From: Tragulus kanchil | Lineage: Eukaryota > Chordata > Mammalia > Artiodactyla > Tragulidae | Reading direction: 5' to 3' | Length of the DNA: 64,000 nt | Assembly: GCA_022376925.1 (NCBI GenBank) | Contig: JAIOJX010000001.1 | Coordinates: forward strand, 41,326,324-41,390,323 | Part shown: positions 56,695 through 64,000 of the stretch, piece after piece | Layout of the letters: the number at the start of each line of letters is the position of its first letter | How positions within the stretch are numbered: the first letter of the stretch is position 1 | Notes under the pieces: model-generated | The model's database searches: none | Seen by the model: the letters and a program-made list of their open reading frames with translations, nothing else | Told to the model about the DNA's origin: nothing | Position numbers and translations under genes: made by a program

Positions 56695-57399
56695 AAATGG
56701 TTAGTAAGCTAATCTAAATCTCTAGGTTTACATCTGAGATATTTAAGTATTTATTAGACTTTCCCATAACATTGTCTGGTTAATGACACAACAATAGTGT
56801 ATCTATTAATAGAATCAATATCATGATATATGTAGAAGATTGATAAATGATCATCTCACCTCCATCTTTCTATGTATTTAGACTTGATTTCAGACTCTAG
56901 CTGATCCTGTGTCTTTCAAAAAAAAAAATCACAGTTTTAGTTAATTTGATCTACATGGGTTTTGTTGATTTTTCTCTTCTTTTTGACCAACAAGTGTTTG
57001 TTTCACTCTATCCCACTGAGGTACAATCACTATGGAAGAGCTGCTGGACACTGGGCTCCTACAGGCTTCATATTTTCTTTCTCTCTCTTGGATTTCATCC
57101 AAAGCCAATTTTGTTTAATCTGCCTGCTGCTACTCTAGAAGTGACATCTGTTCAAATTTACACTCTTTATCATGGCTGACATGTTGTTTGTGTGTCTGTT
57201 TACCTCAAGCCTAGTTCCAACTGCCTCTTGCCGATAATTTGCGATTTCTTCCTTCAGTCTATCATAAGTTGGCAGGCATTGTGTTTGTTTATGCAACCTG
57301 ATTCATATCCCTTATTTTCTGTCCCTTGTACTACCTGCAATTATGCCTTGAAGCGAGTTGGAACTTACATGATAGGGAAAATATAGACTAGTGAATTAA
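56695..57399. other. Unassigned stretch
   Basis: No recognised repeat or gene. The open frame at 56946-57179 has no recognisable product. Confidence 0.45.
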
Positions 57400-57436
57400 G
57401 TGAGAACAAAAATAATTTTCCTGCTTGTTCACCTTC

Positions 57437-57651
57437 AGATTCCACCAAAATATGCTCTGGTAATTAGGTATCTTGACCTCGATGAAATCCAGAAAATACA
57501 TATCAAGGAACTTACTGCATACTGTCTTTCCAATGTATATGATGAAAAGTATATAGCAAAGAATGCTCAATTCCAGTTCTCTTTTCCAGCAGAAGTACTA
57601 GCACAGGTTGAGAATGAGCAGAATAAATGTATCCCCATGGTAAAAACATGA
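57437..57651 (+). CDS. Possible exon-like open segment (uncertain)
   Basis: A pyrimidine-rich tract ending 'ttcaccttcag' at 57438 would suit a 3' splice site, and the frame after it stays open for about 70 codons to a TGA ending at 57651. The reading has a balanced composition (for example 'KYALVIRYLDLDEIQKIHIK'), unlike the AT-biased frames nearby. I do not recognise a protein family, see no upstream exon and no strong polyadenylation signal close by; an AATAAA lies about 310 bp downstream. Most likely a chance frame, retained only as a candidate for checking. Confidence 0.15.
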
Positions 57652-58920
57652 AATTGTAATTTTGTCACCAAATTTACTACAGCTGGATTCAAGCCAATTA
57701 AATTTAAGAGGATCCTTTACAACTAAAAAATACAGATGAGAAAAGAGTAGACAGCATCATTCCCTGCATGTCACGGTAGTGAAAAGAGATTAAAATAATA
57801 GAAGCAGCAATAAGAAGGCAAAATATTTAAATTCTGCAAGGTGAATTAATTTTGAATACTGATTTTAGCAATATCAAAGATACATTATGGATTTGTAAGA
57901 TCATATGTAAAAACAGCTAATAGCAATTAGAGCAAAAACCCATGAGAAAACTTTCAATAGAATAAAGAGGAAATGCATATAGTAGAAGGGGCACATCTGA
58001 ATGACAGAGAATAGAATGAAGAACAGTGTGGATAAAAAACCAGAACAGTAAAAAGGGAATACTGATGTTATTTCTCAAAAAAAAAAAAAAATCTAGATGA
58101 TTATTGAGTATCTCTTATATTGAATTTTTAATATGTCTAGACAATATTCTGAGATTTCAATGACTTTCATGACATCTCCTAGGGAAGAGAATTAGCCTAA
58201 GAAAGATTCATGAGCAATATTTATTTACAGTAAAATAGTTAGAAATTGTCTACACACTTGCATTCTGTACCAGTTCTCTCCTATTCTTGTAAATGGTTCT
58301 GAGACGTTAATAATAATGTCCTAGTTCAGAAAGGCATCTCTTCCTACATTTTACCTAGACAACCAATGAAACAGATATAAATATCTGAAAGCTGGGGAGA
58401 GAATATTGTCAACTTCCAATGTATAAAGCGCCTTAGGGCATATATCCCAAATTTTGCATAGTCAAACACTTTCCTAATTTTTAAATTTTTATTTAATAAA
58501 TAAATATTGTTAAAAGAAGTGTATCATCTAGGACAATGATCTCCCTAGGTTAGTGTTCTGTCTCTGGCCAACGAACTCTAAAAGGAATTTTTGGGGGTTT
58601 GGCCTTATTTCTTTTTTCTTTTAAAGAACATAGTTACTACACACAAAGTCAACTTCAAAAACATCCTGTTCTTCTCATTAATAAACTATTATGGACTTCC
58701 ATTCAAATATTTAAAACAGGTTCAAACTACTTTTTACATCTACTTGCTTTTGTAAAGCAACAATTTACTAGAAAACCAGTCCTAATACTAAATGAATAAA
58801 CTGTTATAGTACCAGTAACTTTTTAAATCACATTTATAAGGGCTTTACTAAATTGAGAAATTCTAACAATATCTTTCATATTGAATTTTCTATGTCGGTA
58901 TCGCTTTAAACATTAAAATT
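57652..58920. other. Unassigned AT-rich DNA
   Basis: No gene or recognised repeat. A13-14 run at about 58078. Confidence 0.5.
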
Positions 58921-58924
58921 GGTC

Positions 58925-59045
58925 TGAATCAAAGACCCCTGCTTGAGGTCTGCTCTCCCTTGAGAGCCTTAAGCTGGCCTACTGGCAAAGACTCTCGCTT
59001 TACCTACTCTAATAAATACCTTCCTCTCTGGGAAAAAAAAAAAAA
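58925..59045 (+). mobile_element. Short polyadenylated retrocopy or LTR 3' end
   Basis: 'gaggtctgctctcccttgag', AATAAA at 59010 and an A13 tail about 20 bp later. The spacing of AATAAA and tail suggests either an LTR end or a retroposed polyadenylated transcript. No clear target duplication. Confidence 0.3.
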
Positions 59046-59356
59046 TCTGAGTTGTTCAGTTATATTAATTACTCACAAACACTACTGCACAGATAAATGG
59101 AAGTATTCGATTAATTTAGATTTATCTCAGTTTTAGAGCACTTCATTTTTCTATGGTATTAGATTAGGTTTTGGTTTTCTCTTGAGCCCACTTGGTGATG
59201 AGTGGTCCATGTATATGTAGATTTGGTTATTTCCTGTGAAGATAAGATTTGCACAGACTACCATGCAGTTTAAAATACCTTTTGATTTTCAACTTACAAT
59301 TTTTTAACTTTAGGATGGTGTGTAAGAGATACACGTTCAGTAGAAACCATAGTTTG

Positions 59357-59672
59357 GGGCCTCCCTGGTGGTCCAGTGGGTAAGGACACCACCTTGCAGT
59401 ACAAGGGGCACCGGTTCGATCCCTGACCAGGGAAGATCCCACGTGCCGCGGAGCGGCTGGACTGATGTGTCCAATTACCGAGCAGGAGCTCTGGAGCGCA
59501 TGTGCCCAGAGCCGGTGCTCTGCGACGACAGCCGCCACCACGATGGGAGGCCCACACGAGTCAAAAGAACAAAGCTGGATGAAAATAGATAAATGAAAGA
59601 TCAATAGAAGTGGCCCGCCCATCCCCCTCCCCACCCCAACCCCCAAAAGATAAATAAATAAAATAAATGTTT
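59357..59672 (+). mobile_element. Long-form tRNA-Glu SINE, split by the young L1
   Basis: Sense copy: head 'gggcctccctggtggtccag' (from about 59355), B box 'ggttcgatccc', body 'gcggagcggctggactgatg', tail 'gataaataaataaaataaat'. The tail breaks at 59672 and resumes at about 62776 with the rest of its A run. The SINE's own 15-bp duplication 'agaaaccatagtttg' is at 59342-59356 and, beyond the L1, at 62788-62802. Confidence 0.93.
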
Positions 59673-60928
59673 TATCTCTGGGTTCTCGATCCTGTTCCAT
59701 TGGTCGATATTTCTGTTTTTGTGCCAGTACCATACTGTCTTGATGACTGTTGCTTTGTAGTAGAGTCTGAAGTTGGGGAGGCTGATCCCCCCAGCTCCAT
59801 TCTTCTTCCTGAGGATTGCTTTGGCTATTCGAGGTCTTTTGTGTTTCCATATGAACTGTGTTATTCGTTGGTCTAGTTCTGTGAAGAATGTTATTGGAAG
59901 TTTGATAGGGATCGCATTGAATCTATAGATGACATTTGGTAGTATGGTCATTTTCACAATATTGATTCTCCCGACCCAGGAACACGGAATATTTCTCCAT
60001 CTGTTTAACTCTTCTTTAATGTCTCTCATGAGTGTCTTGTAATTTTCTGTGTACAGTTCTTTTGTTTCTTTGGGTAGGTTTATTCCTAGATATTTGATTC
60101 TTTTGGTTGCGATGGTGAAGGGGATTGCCTCTTTGATTTCATTTTCTGATTTTTCATTGTTTGTGTATAGGAATGCCAGTGATTTCTGTATATTGATTTT
60201 GTATCCTGCAACTTTGCTGAATTCGCTGATTAACTCTAGTAGTTTTGTAATAGTGTCTTTGGGATTTTCTATGTATAATATCATGTCATCTGCAAATAGA
60301 GAGAGTTTGACTTCTTCTTTTCCAATCTGGATTCCTTTGATTTCTTTCTCTTCTCTTATTGCTGTTGCTAGAACTTCCAGGACTATGTTGAATAGTAGTG
60401 GTGAAAGTGGACACCCTTGTCTTGTTCCTGATCTTAGAGGGAATGCTTTGAGTTTTTCACCATTGAGGATAATGTTCGCTGTGGGCTTCTCATATATGGC
60501 TTTCACTATGTTAAGATAAGTTCCTTCTATGCCCATTTTTTGAAGAGTTTTATCGTAAATGGATGCTGTACTTTGTCAAAGGCGTTTTCTGCATCTATTG
60601 AGATGATCATGTGATTTTTGTCTTGCAATTTGTTGAGATGGTGTATCACATTGATTGATTTGCGGATGTTGAAGAATCCTTGCATGCCTGGGATGAACCC
60701 AACTTGATCGTGATGAATGAGCTTTTTGATGTGTTGCTGAATTCTGTTTGCTAGGATTTTGTTGAGGATTTTGGCATCTAGATTCATCAGTGAAATTGGC
60801 CTATAATTTTCTTTTTTTGTGATGTCTTTGCCTGGCTTTGGTATTAGGGTGATGGTGGCCTCGTAGAATGTGTTTGGAAGTGTTCCTTCCTGTGTAATTT
60901 TTTGGAAGAGTTTTAGAAGGACAGGCAT
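59673..60928 (-). mobile_element. Young L1, inverted 5' segment (ORF2 reverse transcriptase)
   Basis: Minus-strand L1 ORF2, which encodes the endonuclease/reverse transcriptase that drives L1 and SINE insertion. The frame at 60536-59601 reads '[19 protein letters not shown]' and the catalytic '[15 protein letters not shown]' (about 60250-60297), and the frame at 60924-60527 reads '[20 protein letters not shown]'. The two frames are one base out of register near 60530, at a T-rich run; both duplicated copies share this, so it is in the underlying sequence. The segment is truncated at both ends, so it is not functional. Divergence is low and the element is young. Confidence 0.9.
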
Positions 60929-61183
60929 TAAAAAACTAAAAATAGAAGCACCATATGACCCAGCAATCCCACTCTTAGGCTTATGCCCTGATGAAATCAA
61001 AACTGAAAGAAGCACCTGTACCCCAATGTTCATTGCAGCTCTCTATACAATAGCTAGAACATGGAAGGAACCTAGATGCCCATCGACGAATGAATGGATC
61101 CAAAAGCTCTGGTACATATATACAATGGAATACTACACAGCTGTAAAGAGAAATGCAGAAGAATCAGCCCTCATGAGGTGGCT
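60929..61183 (+). mobile_element. Young L1, sense segment, artefactual first copy
   Basis: Identical to 62070-62325 apart from its right edge. It belongs to duplication N and ends at the garbled junction. Confidence 0.85.
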
Positions 61184-61236
61184 AGGATCTAAAAAAACGT
61201 ATCCTTAAAAGTGAAGCATCAGAGTTTTTTTTATTT

Positions 61237-62069
61237 TCCTAGATATTTGATCGGGATGGTGAAGGGGATTGCCTCTTTGATTTCATTTTCTGATTTTTCA
61301 TTGTTTGTGTATAGGAATGCCAGTGATTTCTGTATATTGATTTTGTATCCTGCAACTTTGCTGAATTCGCTGATTAACTCTAGTAGTTTTGTAATAGTGT
61401 CTTTGGGATTTTCTATGTATAATATCATGTCATCTGCAAATAGAGAGTTTGACTTCTTCTTTTCCAATCTGGATTCCTTTGATTTCTTTCTCTTCTCTTA
61501 TTGCTGTTGCTAGAACTTCCAGGACTATGTTGAATAGTAGTGGTGAAAGTGGACACCCTTGTCTTGTTCCTGATCTTAGAGGGAATGCTTTGAGTTTTTC
61601 ACCATTGAGGATAATGTTCGCTGTGGGCTTCTCATATATGGCTTTCACTATGTTAAGATAAGTTCCTTCTATGCCCATTTTTTGAAGAGTTTTATCGTAA
61701 ATGGATGCTGTACTTTGTCAAAGGCTTTTTCTGCATCTATTGAGATGATCATGTGATTTTTGTCTTTCAATTTGTTGATATGGTGTATCACATTGATTGA
61801 TTTGCGGATGTTGAAGAATCCTTGCATGCCTGGGATGAACCCAACTTGATCGTGATGAATGAGCTTTTTGATGTGTTGCTGAATTCTGTTTGCTAGGATT
61901 TTGTTGAGGATTTTGGCATCTAGATTCATCAGTGAAATTGGCCTATAATTTTCTTTTTTTGTGATGTCTTTGCCTGGCTTTGGTATTAGGGTGATGGTGG
62001 CCTCGTAGAATGTGTTTGGAAGTGTTCCTTCCTGTGTAATTTTTTGGAAGAGTTTTAGAAGGACAGGCA
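61237..62069 (-). mobile_element. Young L1, inverted segment, second copy
   Basis: Repeats part of 59673-60928 through duplication N, including the reverse transcriptase core and the same frame break near 61670. It continues into the genuine inversion junction at about 62069. Confidence 0.88.
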
Positions 62070-62775
62070 TTAAAAAACTAAAAATAGAAGCACCATATGA
62101 CCCAGCAATCCCACTCTTAGGCTTATGCCCTGATGAAATCAAAACTGAAAGAAGCACCTGTACCCCAATGTTCATTGCAGCTCTCTATACAATAGCTAGA
62201 ACATGGAAGGAACCTAGATGCCCATCGACGAATGAATGGATCCAAAAGCTCTGGTACATATATACAATGGAATACTACACAGCTGTAAAGAGAAATGCAG
62301 AAGAATCAGCCCTCATGAGGTGGCTGGATCTAGAACGTATCCTAAAAAGTGAAGTCAGTCAGAAAGAGAAGGACAAATACAGTATATTAACACATATATA
62401 TGGAATCTAGTAGGATGGTAATGATGGCACATGCAGTGAAGTGACAGAAAGACAGACATGGACAGTGGACATATGGACATTTTGGGGAAGGAACAGTGGG
62501 TGAGAGGCGTAAAGGAAGTAGCATGAAGGCCTGTACTATCATAAGTGAAGAAAATAGCTCTAGTCATTGCTCTGTGAGAAAAGGGGATCCTTCAGGGGTG
62601 CTGTGTGATGGTCGGGAGGGGAGGGAAGGGGGGGATATACATGTGACTAATCTGAGAACATGCATGTCTGTGAACAACAAAACTCTGTAAAAGTTAAAAG
62701 TAAAATAAAGGTTAAAAAAAATAAATAAATAAATAAATAAATAAATATCAAAAATAAAAAAAAAAATAAATGTTT
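62070..62775 (+). mobile_element. Young L1, sense 3' segment with ORF2 end and 3' UTR
   Basis: Sense L1 joined to the inverted segment at about 62069. An open frame runs to a stop at 62410 and gives the ORF2 C-terminus ('[15 protein letters not shown]', '[13 protein letters not shown]', 'WYIYTMEYYTAVKRN'). The 3' UTR follows, then an A-rich (AAAT)n tail to about 62763. The target duplication 'aaaataaatgttt' is at 60-bp precision: 59660-59672 before the inverted part and 62763-62775 after the tail. The unbroken C-terminus marks a recent insertion. Confidence 0.92.
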
Positions 62776-62802
62776 AAAAAAAAAAAAAGAAACCATAGTT
62801 TG

Positions 62803-63087
62803 AATTTTGATCTCTTCTCAGGCTAACGATATATGGTACAGTTCTCTCTCATGATGCTGGGGAATCTGCTACTCCCAGTCAACCATGCGATCACAAGAGT
62901 AAATAAATAATTGATACACTTACAACCCTTCTGTGTCCACCTAGCATGCGATTTTTCATTTTTAGTACAGTATTAAATCAATTACATGAGACATTTGACA
63001 TTGTATTATAAAATAAAAGTTTGTTAGATGATTTTTCCCCAGTTGTATGCTGATGCCTGTGTTCTGAGCACATTTAAGATAGGCTGT
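62803..63087. other. Host DNA right of the nested insertion
   Basis: Continues the sequence interrupted at 59356. No gene. Confidence 0.6.
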
Positions 63088-63189
63088 GAAGTGAAAGTCA
63101 CTCAGTCATGTCCCACTCTTTGTGATCCCATGGACTGTAAAGTCCAACTCCAGAATACTAGAGTGGATAGCCATTCCTTTCTTCAGGGA
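63088..63189 (+). mobile_element. BovA fragment, cut by duplication O
   Basis: 'gtgaaagtcactcagtcatg', 'gtgatcccatggactgtaaa', 'gagtggatagccattccttt' then an abrupt change at 63190. The BovA is internally shortened. Confidence 0.88.
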
Positions 63190-63190
63190 T

Positions 63191-64000
63191 GAGTTTTAGA
63201 AGGACAGGCATTAAAAAACTAAAAATAGAAGCACCATATGACCCAGCAATCCCACTCTTAGGCTTATGCCCTGATGAAATCAAAACTGAAAGAAGCACCT
63301 GTACCCCAATGTTCATTGCAGCTCTCTATACAATAGCTAGAACATGGAAGGAACCTAGATGCCCATCGACGAATGAATGGATCCAAAAGCTCTGGTACAT
63401 ATATACAATGGAATACTACACAGCTGTAAAGAGAAATGCAGAAGAATCAGCCCTCATGAGGTGGCTGGATCTAGAACGTATCCTAAAAAGTGAAGTCAGT
63501 CAGAAAGAGAAGGACAAATACAGTATATTAACACATATATATGGAATCTAGTAGGATGGTAATGATGGCACATGCAGTGAAGTGACAGAAAGACAGACAT
63601 GGACAGTGGACATATGGACATTTTGGGGAAGGAACAGTGGGTGAGAGGCGTAAAGGAAGTAGCATGAAGGCCTGTACTATCATAAGTGAAGAAAATAGCT
63701 CTAGTCATTGCTCTGTGAGAAAAGGGGATCCTTCAGGGGTGCTGTGTGATGGTCGGGAGGGGAGGAAAGGGGGGATATACATGTGACTAATCTGAGAACA
63801 TGCATGTCTGTGAACAACAAAACTCTGTAAAAGTTAAAAGTAAAATAAAGGTTAAAAAAAATAAATAAATAAATAAATAAATAAATATCAAAAATAAAAA
63901 AAAAAATAAATGTTTAAAAAAAAAAAAAGAAACCATAGTTTGAATTTTGATCTCTTCTCAGGCTAACGATATATGGTACAGTTCTCTCTCATGATGCTGG
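63191..64000 (+). mobile_element. Young L1 3' segment, second copy
   Basis: Repeats 62050-62860, including the ORF2 C-terminus (stop at 63551), 3' UTR, tail and the right-hand target duplications. An artefact copy by duplication O. Confidence 0.9.

Larger units (their letters stand above)
60083..62325 (+). repeat. Local direct duplication N (about 1142-bp offset)
   Basis: Copy 1 is 60083-61183 and copy 2 is about 61237-62325. Between them 61184-61236 is garbled: 'ggatctaaaaaaacgtatcc' stands for the true 'ggatctagaacgtatcc' seen at 62326 onwards. Within the copies, 'cttgcaatttgttgagatgg' against 'ctttcaatttgttgatatgg' and 'gagagagtttg' against 'gagagtttg' are the clearest differences. Confidence 0.95.
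62050..64000 (+). repeat. Local direct duplication O (1141-bp offset, runs off the window)
   Basis: Copy 1 starts at 62050 and copy 2 at 63191; copy 2 is still matching copy 1 (at 62860) when the window ends. The join at 63190 cuts through a BovA. One G-run differs ('gggagggaagggggggata' against 'gggaggaaaggggggata'). Confidence 0.95.

Noticed and set aside
59601..62175. Minus-strand reverse transcriptase as a possible retron, group II intron or defence-system RT
   Set aside because: The flanking 3' UTR, poly(A) tail, target duplications and ORF2 sequence identify an ordinary mammalian L1.
5161..64000. Regular direct repeats as a CRISPR-like or satellite array
   Set aside because: Units are about 1.1 kb, each different, with only two copies each; there are no short conserved repeats with variable spacers.

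Overview
Organism and overall character. The window looks like intergenic or intronic DNA of a ruminant artiodactyl. It is full of BovA and Bov-tA SINEs (the BovA body is the 3' part of the BovB/RTE retrotransposon; Bov-tA adds a tRNA-like head), CHR-type tRNA-Glu SINEs, L1 fragments of several ages and endogenous-retrovirus LTRs. I find no convincing host protein-coding gene. Almost every open frame longer than 60 codons lies inside a repeat or has no recognisable product; one possible exon-like stretch near 57.4 kb is listed at low confidence. A long-form tRNA-Glu SINE family looks young here (matching target-site duplications of 11-16 bp), a young L1 is present, and I saw no BovB body. That mix is unusual for a typical bovid and may point to another ruminant branch, but this is an inference.

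Layout. 1-2.3 kb: old antisense L1 with BovA insertions. 2.5-5.0 kb: CHR and Bov-tA SINEs and an antisense L1 3' end. 5.2-9.4 kb: an old L2-like region carrying a 470-bp solo LTR with a 4-bp target duplication. 10-16.9 kb: SINEs, a Tigger1-like DNA transposon remnant, LTR-like repeats and L1 fragments. 17-20.8 kb: an LTR-like repeat interrupted by a dimeric Bov-tA and by a CHR SINE that itself carries a second SINE. 20.8-26 kb: old L1 and a mariner MITE. 28.2-39.4 kb: a decayed class I (gammaretrovirus-like) provirus with LTR remnants, gag, protease, reverse transcriptase, RNase H and integrase remains and almost no env. 40-43 kb: a 5'-inverted L1, two LTRs, a 50-bp minisatellite and a SINE. 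44-48 kb: SINEs, LTRs and a tRNA-Glu-like sequence. 48-59 kb: mostly unassigned DNA with BovA/Bov-tA and MIR. 59.3-62.8 kb: a young SINE whose A-rich tail was hit by a 5'-inverted L1.

The dominant unexplained structure is a series of 15 local direct duplications, each 1.06-1.16 kb, with the two copies abutting or separated by 1-74 bp. Copies are almost identical, differing mostly at homopolymers and short tandem repeats. They cut through every kind of element without regard to its boundaries, and several junctions carry garbled versions of the flanking sequence. This is best explained as an assembly artefact (overlapping sequence ends or gap-fill reads placed in tandem), not biology. Collapsing them would remove roughly 16 kb, leaving a locus of about 47-48 kb. 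Family copy numbers, LTR counts and the apparent triple RT segment should be read with this in mind. I did not find a credible undescribed biological system.
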